This document shows, piece by piece, positions 6,780-14,347 of a stretch of DNA of 15,201 bases; the stretch's first letter is position 1, and every line of letters begins with the position of its first letter. The DNA comes from DATLYH01 sp035575035 (GTDB taxonomy: Bacteria; Planctomycetota; Planctomycetia; Gemmatales; Gemmataceae), in contig DATLYH010000007.1 in the NCBI GenBank assembly GCA_035575035.1, positions 1 through 15,201 on the forward strand. Reading direction: 5' to 3'. A model generated the notes under the pieces. The model made no database searches, had not been told where the DNA came from, and saw nothing but the letters and a program-made list of their open reading frames with translations. The position numbers and the translations under genes were made by a program.

Positions 6780-7085
6780 TCAGCCCGTTGGGTTCTCGAT
6801 CCATTGCCGGTAGCACCGGCCGCACAGGTAAAGCACCAGGCGGCGGTAGACCTGGTCCATCGCCTCTTGCGCCGAGACCCCTTCCATCCCGGCAAGAAGC
6901 TGCTCGATCCGCTCCCGCAGTTCCGCGGCCGTCAGCGACTCGTCGGATTCCACGACTGCGGCCGGGTCGGCGACGGCCTCGATGGTGACCTGGTAAAAGT
7001 TTCCCGTGCCCGGCCGCAGCTCGGCGGCGCAGCGGGCGCAGAAGACCGGTCCCGTGTCGGTCCATGAGTCTGCCTGGGCGGCCAT
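6780..7085 (-). CDS. Small CxxC...CxxC protein, uncharacterised planctomycete type
   Basis: A 101-residue cytoplasmic protein has two Cys pairs, FCARC (Cys16, Cys19) near the N-terminus and LCGRC (Cys88, Cys91) near the C-terminus. They are separated by an acidic, helical middle (ESDESLTAAELRERIEQLLAGME). The spacing suggests one zinc-ribbon-like site formed by bringing the ends together; metal binding is inferred. Similar short proteins with this CxxC...helix...CxxC layout are, to my recollection, common in planctomycetes, without known function. ATG 7085 is preferred over an in-frame ATG at 7148 because it has GGAG eight bases upstream and the upstream residues look non-conserved. It stands alone: it is divergent from the kinase gene and separated from the DUF1559 gene by more than 300 bases. 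Confidence 0.68.
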   Translation of the reverse strand: MAAQADSWTDTGPVFCARCAAELRPGTGNFYQVTIEAVADPAAVVESDESLTAAELRERIEQLLAGMEGVSAQEAMDQVYRRLVLYLCGRCYRQWIENPTG

Positions 7086-7442
7086 CTTCGGCGCTCCGAG
7101 TTTCACCGGGGAATTCACGCAAGGCCCGAACCGGGTCCCCAGCCGCATTGCACCGACGCCAAGGCGTTTCTTCCCCGACAGATAGTTTGCGATTCTACCC
7201 GATGGTTGATTCTACCGCCGTCGAAAGGCCTCACAAGCCGCTGCCAGCTTCGCATTTTCTTGCTTCTTCCTCCCGCCCATTCTACACTTGTCAGCGCCTC
7301 GGCAACCTCGATGGCTAATCTTCGTTGCCGACGCTTCCCCTCCGAGTTCTCCCCACACTCCAAGGTTCTTCTGCGCTCACAAACGATACCGCGGCTGCGC
7401 CCAGGATTCTTCCGTGTCCAAGAGCATCAACCCAGTCCACGC
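7086..7442. other. Divergent intergenic region between CxxC protein gene and kinase gene
   Basis: This 357-base region must hold the promoters of both flanking genes. Nine-base direct repeats GATTCTACC occur at 7191-7199 and 7208-7216. On the minus strand these read GGTAGAATC, and TAGAAT resembles a -10 box; a third TAGAAT is the complement of 7279-7284. No convincing -35 partner was found. The frame of the kinase is open through much of this stretch, but the predicted residues (7206-7442) look like translated non-coding DNA. Confidence 0.4.
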
Positions 7443-10133
7443 ATGAATACCCCTACCTCGCCAGCAAGCATCGACAACCGGATCAATCGAACGCGATCCC
7501 TGGCCGGGAAGGCGGCCGCCGTGGCAGCTGCGATCGGGGTGGGAATGATCCTCGACCGGGTCTGCCTGCGCTGGCCGTCGCCGGCAGCTGCCGACGGGCT
7601 CCTTGCGGTCTGCGGTGTGGCAGCCCTTTTCGCGGTGTTGCTGGCGGCTCGGTTCGTCCGCGGCCAAGGAAGTCAGGGTCCAAACGCTGCGGAGCGGTTC
7701 CGCCTGTTCCTGGACTTTGCCCCCGACGCCATCCTGATTGTGGACGGCCGGAGGCGTATCACCCTGGTCAACCCGCGCACCGAGGAACTGCTGGGATACC
7801 CGAAGGAACAGCTCCTGGGGCGGCCGATCAGCGACTTTTTCCACCAGGAACAGCCGAAGCCGGACCTGAGCAGCAAGTCCGATCTGAACCTCGCAGCTCT
7901 GCGCCCGCCGGACGATCGGGAGTGGGTGGCGCGATGCGCGGGCGGTCGGCAGGTGCCGGTTGAGATCGCCTTCCGGTCCCTGGAGACGCCGGACGGCCCT
8001 TTCAGCATCACCATCCTCCGGGATATCAGCGAGCGCAAGGCCCGGGAGCAGCGTCGGGCCGTCCGCCACGCCGTCCGCCGTGTTTTGACCGAAGGCCCTA
8101 CGCCCGACAGCGCCCTGCCTCGGCTTTTGAAGGTCATCGGCGAGACCCTCGGCTTCGATGCCGGCACCGTCTGGATGGTGGATGCGACAGCCAACGTGCT
8201 GCGTGCCGCGTATGCCTGGCCGTCGTTTCCTCCGCCCGAGACGATCCTGGCTTCGGGCGAGGGGCTGCCCGGCCGAGCCTGGGCCAGCGGTCGGCTGGTC
8301 GGCTCCGGCGGCAATGGCGAGCCGAACCCGGACCTGGCGGCCGCCCCCTCACCCTTCCCTTTCCCCCCTCAGGGGAGAGAGGGAAGGGTGAGGGGGATCG
8401 CTTTCCCGATCATGTCCGGCGATCAGGTTCTCGGCGCTTTTGAATTCTCCGGCCCCGCGGCATATTCCCTGGATGAATCCCTTGCCGAGACGCTGAGCAG
8501 CATCGGCGGCGAGGTCGGGCGGTTCATCCGCCACCACCAGGGGGAGCAGGCAATCCGCGCCTCCGAGGCGCGCAAGGCTGCCATTCTGGAGTCGGCCCTC
8601 GACGCCATTGTCACCATTGACCAGAAGGGCAACATCGTCGAGTTCAATCCCGCGGCCGAGAAGATGTTCGGCTACGATCGCGCCGCCGTGCTCGGCCGGC
8701 CCATGGCCGACCTGATCATTCCGCCCGGGCTGCGCGACAAGCACCACCAGGGTCTGGCCCGGTTCCTGGCCGGCGGCCCAGCCGTCGTCATCGGCAAGCG
8801 CGTCGAGATGATAGCCATGCGGGCCGATGGCCGCGAGTTCCCCGTCGAGGTGGCCGTCATCCCCATCCGCGGCGACGGACCGCTCCTGTTCACCGCCTAC
8901 ATCCGCGACCTGAGCGAGCATAAGCGGCTGGAGGCCCAGTTCCTGCAAGCGCAGAAGATGGAGGCGGTGGGGCGGCTGGCCGGCGGCATCGCCCACGACT
9001 TCAACAATCTCCTCACCATCATCAACGGCTACAGCGATGTCCTCTTGAGTGAGCGGCCGGGACCGGACGAGTCGCGATTGATGGTCGAGGAGATCCGCAA
9101 GGCCGGGGAGCGAGCGGCTTCCCTGACGCGGCAGCTGCTGGCGTTCAGCCGCAAGGAGTTCTTCAAGCCCGTGACCCTGAACCTCAACACCCTGCTTGCC
9201 GACATGGAAAAGATGCTGGGCCGCCTGGTCGGCGAGGACGTCGAATTCGTCATCGCGCCGGCCGATGTCCCGAGCCGGATCAAGGCGGATCCCGGGCAGA
9301 TCGAACAGGTGATTATGAACCTGGTGGTCAACGCCCGCGACGCCATGCCGCAGGGGGGCCGGCTCACCGTCGAAACCCGGAACGTGGTGCTGGATGCCGC
9401 CCATGTCGCCGCCCACCCGGGGGCCCAGCCCGGCCCGCACGTCCTGCTGGCGGTGACCGACACCGGCTGCGGCATGGACGAGGCAACCAAGGCGCGGATC
9501 TTCGAACCGTTCTTCACTACCAAGGAGTTCGGCAAAGGGACCGGACTAGGATTGGCCACCGTCTACGGCATCGTCAAGCAGTCCGGCGGCCATATCGAGG
9601 TCGAGAGCGCCCCGGGCCGGGGCAGCACCTTCCGCATCTACCTTCCTCTGATCCCGGGGTCATCCTCCGAACGACAGTCGGCCCCGGCATTCCAGGAGGG
9701 GCGGGAAACCATCCTCCTGGTGGAAGACGAGCACGCGGTTCGAGCGCTGGCCCGGGACATCTTGCAGCGGTACGGCTATACCGTGCTGGAGGCTGCCAGC
9801 GGCGAGGCGGCCCTGGCCCTTTTCGGGGAGCACCCGGGGCCGATCGACCTTCTGCTGACCGACATCATCATGCCGACGCTGAGCGGCGTCGCCCTGGCCC
9901 AGCGGCTGGGAGAGGCCCGGCCCGACCTGAAGGTGCTTTACATGTCGGGGTACACCGACAGCGCCCTGACTCGGCACGGCCTACAGCAAGGGGAGACGAA
10001 CCTCTTGCTCAAACCGTTCGCCCCGGAGGCGTTGGCCCAGGCAGTCCGGAACGCACTCGACGGTCCCGCCGCCCGGCCGCGCCGTTCGGAACACTGCCCG
10101 GCGCTGCGGCAGCCGGTGCCGGGTTCGGTCTGA
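7443..10133 (+). CDS. Hybrid sensor histidine kinase (2TM-PAS-GAF-PAS-HisKA-HATPase-REC)
   Basis: This 896-residue two-component sensor is anchored by two hydrophobic helices (about 22-40 and 52-72). Domains in order: PAS (about 83-198, ending FSITILRDISERK), GAF (about 205-362), PAS (about 375-493, ending AYIRDLSEHK), HisKA with the phospho-acceptor His518 in GGIAHDFNNLL, and HATPase_c with N-box NLVVNARDAM (626-635), DTGCGM (673-678) and GTGLGLATVYG (699-709). A receiver follows with acidic EDE (761-763), phospho-acceptor Asp807 and Lys857. All catalytic residues are present, so it can phosphorylate itself and its own receiver. No effector domain is attached, so the output probably goes to another protein. 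ATG 7443 was chosen because the longer reading from 7206 adds 79 residues without family character. The GAF domain is interrupted at 300-318 by repeat-encoded residues. It converges on xylA with an 11-base gap. Confidence 0.93.
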   Translation: MNTPTSPASIDNRINRTRSLAGKAAAVAAAIGVGMILDRVCLRWPSPAAADGLLAVCGVAALFAVLLAARFVRGQGSQGPNAAERFRLFLDFAPDAILIVDGRRRITLVNPRTEELLGYPKEQLLGRPISDFFHQEQPKPDLSSKSDLNLAALRPPDDREWVARCAGGRQVPVEIAFRSLETPDGPFSITILRDISERKAREQRRAVRHAVRRVLTEGPTPDSALPRLLKVIGETLGFDAGTVWMVDATANVLRAAYAWPSFPPPETILASGEGLPGRAWASGRLVGSGGNGEPNPDLAAAPSPFPFPPQGREGRVRGIAFPIMSGDQVLGAFEFSGPAAYSLDESLAETLSSIGGEVGRFIRHHQGEQAIRASEARKAAILESALDAIVTIDQKGNIVEFNPAAEKMFGYDRAAVLGRPMADLIIPPGLRDKHHQGLARFLAGGPAVVIGKRVEMIAMRADGREFPVEVAVIPIRGDGPLLFTAYIRDLSEHKRLEAQFLQAQKMEAVGRLAGGIAHDFNNLLTIINGYSDVLLSERPGPDESRLMVEEIRKAGERAASLTRQLLAFSRKEFFKPVTLNLNTLLADMEKMLGRLVGEDVEFVIAPADVPSRIKADPGQIEQVIMNLVVNARDAMPQGGRLTVETRNVVLDAAHVAAHPGAQPGPHVLLAVTDTGCGMDEATKARIFEPFFTTKEFGKGTGLGLATVYGIVKQSGGHIEVESAPGRGSTFRIYLPLIPGSSSERQSAPAFQEGRETILLVEDEHAVRALARDILQRYGYTVLEAASGEAALALFGEHPGPIDLLLTDIIMPTLSGVALAQRLGEARPDLKVLYMSGYTDSALTRHGLQQGETNLLLKPFAPEALAQAVRNALDGPAARPRRSEHCPALRQPVPGSV
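8344..8396. repeat. C/G-rich palindromic element, copy 3 (inside the kinase GAF domain)
   Basis: Left arm CCCCCTCACCCTTCCCTTTC (from 8344) and right arm GAGAGGGAAGGGTGAGGGGG (8377-8396) pair almost perfectly around a short CCTCAG tip. It is the simplest and best-preserved copy in the window, 53 bases. In the kinase frame it adds about 18 residues, APSPFPFPPQGREGRVRG. Confidence 0.88.
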
Positions 10134-10144
10134 GGACGAGGCGC

Positions 10145-11311
10145 TCAGAGCACGCCAAGCAGCAACTCCGTCACCAGTTGGTCGAGCCGCTCATACGGCA
10201 GCCGCCGCGACGCCAGCGCATCAACATCAAACGACATCTCCTTCAACTTCTTCGCCTGGTCCTTGCTGTACTTGGCCAGGAAGCCGGCCAGGTTGGCGCT
10301 GGCGCCGTGGATCTCTTTAAGCAGATCCTGGATCTCCCGGTTTTCGTTAAAGCGCTGCACCTTCTCCTTGAGGATCTTGTAAGTCCGCATGTTGCGGTCC
10401 ACGAAGTCCCACGGGTCGGCCTCGGTGCGGTAGGGGTGGGCGTCGAAGCCGATGGTGCCGGCGTACTGGTGGTCCACCAGCAGCTTGGTGGTGAAGAACG
10501 CCTCCTTCAGGTCGTCGCTGCCGAAGCTAAGGTCCTGGTCGAAGCGGAGCGGCTTCTGGCCGTTGAGGTGGACATCGAGTAGCTTGCCGGCCTCCAGCGC
10601 CTGGGCAAACTCGTGATAGGGGTTGAGCCCGGCCATCTTGATGTGGGCCGTTTCCGGGTTGATGCCAACCATGTCGGGGTGGTCAAGGGTGGCGATGAAG
10701 GCAAGCACGCTGCCGACGGTCGGCAGGTAGAGGTCGCCGCGCGGCTCGTTGGGCTTCGGCTCAATCGAGAACTTGATATCGTAGTCGTTGGCCAGGACGT
10801 ACTCGCACAGAAAATTGATCGCCTCGCGGAACCACTTGGTCGCCTCGACTGGGTCCTTGCTGGCGTCCACCTCGACCCCCTCGCGGCCGCCCCAGAAGAC
10901 GAAGATTGGGGTGCCCAACTCGGCGGCGATGTCAAGGCAGTTCATCACCTTCTGGGTGGCGTAGGCGCGGACGGCCGGGTCGGTGCTGGTGAAGGCGCCG
11001 TCCTTGAAGACAGGATGATAGAAGAGATTGGTAGTGGCCATGGTCGGCTTGATGCCCCAATCGGCCAGGGCCTTTTTCAGGTCGCGGAGGATCTGATCGC
11101 GCTGGGCGGCACTGGCGCCGAAGGGGATGAGGTCGTTGTCGTGGAACTCGAAGCCGTAGCAGTTGCGCTGGGCCAGGCCGCGGATGGCGTCCAGGGCCGA
11201 CAGCTCCGGCCGGGTCACGTCGCCGAATGGATCGCGACCGCGGTTTTGCAGGCACCAGATGCCGAAGGCGAATTTGTCTTCTTTGGTCGGGGCGTAGGCT
11301 TGCGATGGCAT
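10145..11311 (-). CDS. xylA: Xylose isomerase (class I, short form)
   Basis: The enzyme interconverts D-xylose and D-xylulose (and D-glucose and D-fructose) in the cytoplasm using two divalent metal ions. At 388 residues it matches the short, actinobacterial-type class. Visible sites are FGIWCLQNRGRDPFG (16-30) with the substrate-stacking Trp19, catalytic His57 and Asp60 in FHDND, and Trp140. Metal and catalytic residues follow: Glu184 and Lys186 in IEPKPNEPRGD, Glu220 and His223 in INPETAHIKMAG, Asp247 in DVHLNGQ, Asp258/Asp260 in FDQDLSFG, and Asp290 in FDAHPYRTE. All the expected metal ligands are present. The ATG at 11311 has no strong ribosome-binding site. It lies 28 bases after the small membrane protein gene on the same strand. 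No xylulokinase or xylose transporter is nearby, so it may serve general sugar use. Confidence 0.95.
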   Translation of the reverse strand: MPSQAYAPTKEDKFAFGIWCLQNRGRDPFGDVTRPELSALDAIRGLAQRNCYGFEFHDNDLIPFGASAAQRDQILRDLKKALADWGIKPTMATTNLFYHPVFKDGAFTSTDPAVRAYATQKVMNCLDIAAELGTPIFVFWGGREGVEVDASKDPVEATKWFREAINFLCEYVLANDYDIKFSIEPKPNEPRGDLYLPTVGSVLAFIATLDHPDMVGINPETAHIKMAGLNPYHEFAQALEAGKLLDVHLNGQKPLRFDQDLSFGSDDLKEAFFTTKLLVDHQYAGTIGFDAHPYRTEADPWDFVDRNMRTYKILKEKVQRFNENREIQDLLKEIHGASANLAGFLAKYSKDQAKKLKEMSFDVDALASRRLPYERLDQLVTELLLGVL

Positions 11312-11339
11312 GGTTCAACCCGCGATTGATGATTGGCTT

Positions 11340-11669
11340 TCACTTCGGTCCGACCGTCGGCTCCGTCCCCGGCGGGCCGGCCCCTTGCCCTGCTTCCAGG
11401 CGGGCAAACTTTTGCAGCATGATAACGGTTTCGATCCCCTCCAGGACCAGCACGACCAGGCCGATCCAGAGGAAATTGTCCCAGAGGAATTTGATCAGGC
11501 GCGCCTTGAAGTCGGTGCGAGCCGCCTCCCGGAGGGCGTCCGGCATCGGCACGGCGAGCATGACGGCCATCACAATCAGGAACAGAACCAGCAGGACGGC
11601 CTGGCAGAAAAGGTACTGCCGCCGGGTCAGCGCCAGCAAGCCGTAGTACTTGACGCGCACCGGACCCAT
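11340..11669 (-). CDS. Small two-helix membrane protein of unknown function
   Basis: The protein has 109 residues from ATG 11669; a TTG at 11681 would add four. Residues about 20-41 (LFCQAVLLVLFLIVMAVMLA) and 64-86 (DNFLWIGLVVLVLEGIETVIM) are membrane helices. A short polar loop, LREAARTDFKARLIK, lies between them, and the tail is Gly/Pro-rich. No enzymatic motif or named family is recognised. The gene sits between hicB (18-base gap upstream) and xylA (28-base gap downstream) on the same strand, so it is probably part of one transcript. The codon pattern and real hydrophobic segments support a genuine gene; nothing connects it clearly to either neighbour's function. Confidence 0.7.
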   Translation of the reverse strand: MGPVRVKYYGLLALTRRQYLFCQAVLLVLFLIVMAVMLAVPMPDALREAARTDFKARLIKFLWDNFLWIGLVVLVLEGIETVIMLQKFARLEAGQGAGPPGTEPTVGPK

Positions 11670-11687
11670 GGGACACCGCAACCCGAC

Positions 11688-11900
11688 TTAGATGGCAACA
11701 CGCGCAAGGAGGAGCTCTCCCTCGGCAGGTACCGGCATCCCCTCTTCCTTCAAGGCCTCAACGTGACTCCGGATAGCCCGGCGCACGTTCTGGAGTGTCT
11801 CGTCCAGCGTTTCGCCTTGCGAAAAACAGCCCGGGAGTGCAGGCACCTCAACCCAGTAGCCTCCTTCCTCGGCTTCGTGGACAACGACCGTGAATTCCAT
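11688..11900 (-). CDS. hicB: HicB-family antitoxin
   Basis: This 70-residue protein of the HicB/UPF0150 family neutralises the HicA toxin and usually represses the operon. It shows the compact RNase-H-like fold pattern: FTVVVHEAEEGGYWVEVPAL, then PGCFSQGETLDETLQNVRRAIRSHVEAL, with the family's PALPGCFSQGET signature at about 20-31. There is no C-terminal DNA-binding (HTH or ribbon-helix-helix) domain, so it is the short form, and autoregulation would need another factor. It starts 7 bases after hicA ends; GAGGGAG just before the ATG is the likely ribosome-binding site, which overlaps the hicA stop and suggests coupled translation. Confidence 0.88.
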   Translation of the reverse strand: MEFTVVVHEAEEGGYWVEVPALPGCFSQGETLDETLQNVRRAIRSHVEALKEEGMPVPAEGELLLARVAI

Positions 11901-11907
11901 GGCTCCC

Positions 11908-12135
11908 TCACAACAAGTCGAGAAACTGGTCTTCCGTCAAACCGGCCTTGGCAATCGCTGCTTTCAACAGGCCGACCTTGAGCGTGCCGCGGTTGGGTAT
12001 GGTTACGATCACGCCGGTCGGCATCTTGATGTTTACATGATCCCCACGTCCCTTCTTACGCCGAACGCCACCGGCCCGCACAAAGGCCTGAATCGCTTGC
12101 CGCGGTCTTACGCCGCGCAGCCGTCGTCCAGCCAT
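11908..12135 (-). CDS. hicA: HicA-family mRNA interferase toxin
   Basis: HicA toxins are small double-stranded-RNA-binding-fold proteins that cleave or block mRNA using a conserved histidine. This 75-residue protein has the fold's helix-strand-strand-strand-helix order: RPRQAIQAFVRAGGVRRKKGRGDHVNIKMPTG, VIVTIPNRGTLKVG and LLKAAIAKAGLTEDQFLDLL. His33 in GDH is the expected active residue; most relatives have GSH, so the Ser-to-Asp change is slightly unusual. Gene order hicA then hicB is the standard one for this system. It begins 31 bases after the DJ-1/PfpI gene ends on the same strand, so it may be transcribed from that promoter or from its own. The family call is good; toxicity is not shown. 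Confidence 0.87.
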   Translation of the reverse strand: MAGRRLRGVRPRQAIQAFVRAGGVRRKKGRGDHVNIKMPTGVIVTIPNRGTLKVGLLKAAIAKAGLTEDQFLDLL

Positions 12136-12166
12136 GGGCTGACCTGCATCGGTAAAATGACGTGAA

Positions 12167-12721
12167 TCATCGTCCCGCCGCGGCCAGGCTCGGCTTTGCT
12201 TCCCGGGCCGCCTGGATGATCGCCTGCATGAACGCCGGCAGGTCGTCGGGTTTGCGGCTGGTGATCAGGTTGCCGTCGCGGACCACCTCGGCATCCACAT
12301 ACTTGCCGCCGGCGTTGATCACGTCATCTTTGATGGCGAAAAAGCAGGTGGCCTTGCGGCCCTTCAGCGCCTGTGTCGAGCAGAGCATCCAGGCGCCGTG
12401 ACAGATGGCTGCGACGATCTTGCCCTGCTCGACCATGTCGCTGGTCAGGCGAATCATGGCCTCGTGCCGGCGCATGTGGTCGGGGGCGTAGCCGCCGGGG
12501 ATGATCAGCAGGTCGAAGTCGTCGGCCGAGACATCCTTCGCTGCCTTGTCGCTCTTGACGGGGTAGCCGAGCTTGCTGGGGTATTCCTTCCCTGCCTCGG
12601 GCCCAACGACCGTCACCTTGCAGCCGGCCTCGCGCAGCCGGTAAATCGGATACCAGACCTCCATCTCCTGGTACATCTGCTCGACCAGGATCGCCGCCCG
12701 CTTGCCTTGTAGCTCTTGCAT
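12167..12721 (-). CDS. DJ-1/PfpI family protein (class I glutamine amidotransferase-like)
   Basis: A 184-residue member of the DJ-1/PfpI/YhbO superfamily, whose members act as deglycases, chaperones or cysteine peptidases in stress responses. The nucleophile elbow AAICHGAWML gives Cys107 and His108, and LLIIPGGYAPDHMR (71-84) is the conserved loop before it. The N-terminal motif reads YQEMEVWYP (17-25), where PfpI has FEDVELIYP; the active-site glutamate position therefore appears to be Gln18. The TSRKPDDLPAFMQAII segment (155-170) fits the PfpI C-terminus. ATG 12721 is supported by a perfect GGAGG six bases upstream; the longer reading to 12805 is rejected. It is upstream of hicA on the same strand. 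The exact activity, deglycase or otherwise, cannot be decided. Confidence 0.9.
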   Translation of the reverse strand: MQELQGKRAAILVEQMYQEMEVWYPIYRLREAGCKVTVVGPEAGKEYPSKLGYPVKSDKAAKDVSADDFDLLIIPGGYAPDHMRRHEAMIRLTSDMVEQGKIVAAICHGAWMLCSTQALKGRKATCFFAIKDDVINAGGKYVDAEVVRDGNLITSRKPDDLPAFMQAIIQAAREAKPSLAAAGR

Positions 12722-12976
12722 GGTTAACCTCCGTGAAGGGATGAGGGACACCCACAATTCCGTTATCGCGTTGTCGCTCCACCGACGGAACTCCCGGGCC
12801 GGCATCGTGCCGAGGAAACGGCACCCCGAAGTGCTCCCAGGAAAGGGGCCCAGATCCGTGAACGGTGCCGGCCTCGAGGATGCCGCCCCGTCCCTGGTTC
12901 GTGGGACCGGCTCAGCAATCCGTCTGCCAAAGCGCCGAGAACGGCTTCCGGGTCCTGACCACGAGGAGGTCCCGCC

Positions 12977-13366
12977 TTACGGCAGGGCCGCTTCCACGGT
13001 GGCCAGCAGCTCGTCCATGGCGATCGGCTTGCAGAAATAGCGGTGGACGCCGAGTTTGAGCAACTCCGCCGCTTCGTCCGGATCGGCCTGGCCGGTGCAC
13101 ACGACCACAGGCAGATCGGGGTACATCTCCCGCAGGCGGGCGCACAGGTCGATACCGCTGACGTCGGGCAGTTTTATGTCAAGCAGCACTACGTCGATGG
13201 GGGAGAGCGGCGTCTTGAGCAGGCCGATCGCATCGTGCCCGGTCGCCGCCGTATGAACCAGGTATCCTTCCCGGACCAGCGTGCAGTACATCGCGTCCCG
13301 GACGAGCTCGTCATCCTCCACGAGCAAGATGGATGGGGGATGACTGCGCGAGACTGGGGAGATCAT
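12977..13366 (-). CDS. Stand-alone response regulator (REC domain only)
   Basis: This 129-residue single-domain receiver has the phospho-acceptor Asp63 in VVLLDIKLPDVSG, acidic VEDDE (16-20), Thr91 in VVCTG and Lys113 in CKPIAM. No DNA-binding or enzymatic output domain follows, so like CheY or Spo0F it probably acts by protein contact or as a phosphate relay. It could accept phosphate from the hybrid kinase at 7443-10133, but they are 2.8 kb apart and on opposite strands, so this is a guess. ATG 13366 has AAGG five bases upstream; the longer reading to 13453 would start inside a good promoter match and is rejected. Confidence 0.9.
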   Translation of the reverse strand: MISPVSRSHPPSILLVEDDELVRDAMYCTLVREGYLVHTAATGHDAIGLLKTPLSPIDVVLLDIKLPDVSGIDLCARLREMYPDLPVVVCTGQADPDEAAELLKLGVHRYFCKPIAMDELLATVEAALP

Positions 13367-13457
13367 GAAAGCCTTTCCCACTCGTTGGTTGGTGCCTACC
13401 CGATCGGCCCCTCCTGGGGCCGGCACAGCCTCCCTGCCCCTCTGCCCGTACATGGAC

Positions 13458-13487
13458 CTTATATTGTTACACGAGAGGAAACGTCAA
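13458..13487 (-). promoter_or_regulatory. Candidate sigma-70-like promoter for the response regulator
   Basis: On the minus strand TTGACG (13482-13487) is followed after 18 bases by TATAAG (13458-13463), in a locally AT-richer patch within GC-rich DNA. Transcription would begin near 13451, about 85 bases before the ATG at 13366. This is the clearest promoter-like match seen in the window. Confidence 0.5.
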
Positions 13488-13651
13488 TGTAAGAGGGTAG
13501 TGCAAAAAATCTTGCCGCCCTCGCCCTGACCTGTCCCTCGCCGGGTGGTCCGGTCCGCCCAGGCTTCGGCTCCTTGTAATCCCCTTTCCCAGGCGGTATC
13601 CTCAATCCGCAACCCCGCAGGTGGGGGCGTCCCTTGAGAGGAAGAACCGTC

Positions 13652-14344
13652 ATGGCTCGTGAGCGCCCTACGATTGTGATAGTGATGGCCATTCTCAACA
13701 TGGTCATCGGCGGCCTGGGACTACTCTGCGGTTTCTGCGGACTCGGGGCCCACCTGGTCATCGCGGGCCTGGGGAGCACCCGAACCGTTGGCGGGGGGCC
13801 CAACCCCATCCAGGACATGCTTGCGTACCTGAACCGCGAGTTGCCGGGTTACCAGGCCATCGAAATCGGCCGGGGTGCCCTGGTGCTGATCCTCGGCATC
13901 GTCCTTATCGCCGCGGGGATCGGGTTGCTGATGATGCAGAACTGGGCCCGGTGGGTTTCCCTGGTCTACGGTATCCTGTCGATTCTCCTGCACACGGGTT
14001 ACGTCGTTTACGAGTTAGCGTTCGTGAAGCCGGCGACCGAGAGGTGGCAAAAGTTGTTCCTCCAGAAACAAGGTCTGGGTGCCCTACCTCCTCAGTCACC
14101 CGCCGAGTCCTTGGGAACCACCGTGGGCGTCATCGGGGCCGGGGCGGTGTTCATCATTTATTCCCTCGTCCTGCTGGTCATTCTCTTCTTGCCGGCCTTC
14201 TCGGCCGCCTTCACCGACCGTCCCCGGAAACGCCGCCAGCGTTACGAGGAGGAGGAATACGACGACTCCGACGACCGCGGCTACGACGACCGCGAGGAGG
14301 ACGAGGATCGCGGCCGCTACCGTCCGAAGGGGAGGGACTATTGA
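13652..14344 (+). CDS. Four-helix membrane protein with charged acidic C-terminal tail
   Basis: A 230-residue integral membrane protein without a recognised family. Hydrophobic helices span about 8-40 (possibly two short ones), 74-94, 100-122 and 156-183. The region between the first two groups is probably a loop (GGGPNPIQDMLAYLNRELPG). The C-terminal tail from about 189 is basic at first (RPRKRRQRY) and then strongly acidic and repetitive (EEEEYDDSDDRGYDDREEDE), ending RPKGRDY; the basic stretch next to the membrane suggests the tail is cytoplasmic. ATG 13652 has AGAGGA about ten bases upstream; an in-frame TTG at 13634 is less likely. It sits 3 bases before the sirtuin gene and is surely cotranscribed with it. 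The role is unknown. Confidence 0.75.
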   Translation: MARERPTIVIVMAILNMVIGGLGLLCGFCGLGAHLVIAGLGSTRTVGGGPNPIQDMLAYLNRELPGYQAIEIGRGALVLILGIVLIAAGIGLLMMQNWARWVSLVYGILSILLHTGYVVYELAFVKPATERWQKLFLQKQGLGALPPQSPAESLGTTVGVIGAGAVFIIYSLVLLVILFLPAFSAAFTDRPRKRRQRYEEEEYDDSDDRGYDDREEDEDRGRYRPKGRDY

Positions 14345-14347
14345 ACC

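Noticed and set aside
7206..7442. Extended N-terminus of the sensor kinase from the ATG at 7206
   Set aside because: The 79 extra residues show no membrane or domain features and lie where promoters for both divergent genes are expected; ATG 7443 directly precedes the first membrane helix region.
8349..9440. Minus-strand open frame of 363 codons opposite the histidine kinase
   Set aside because: The kinase frame carries every catalytic motif. The opposite frame has no recognisable domain and begins at the palindromic element.
10613..11329. Plus-strand open frame of 238 codons opposite xylA
   Set aside because: It is an antisense shadow of a xylose isomerase with all active-site residues; low-complexity Gly/Val/Glu composition is typical of such shadows.
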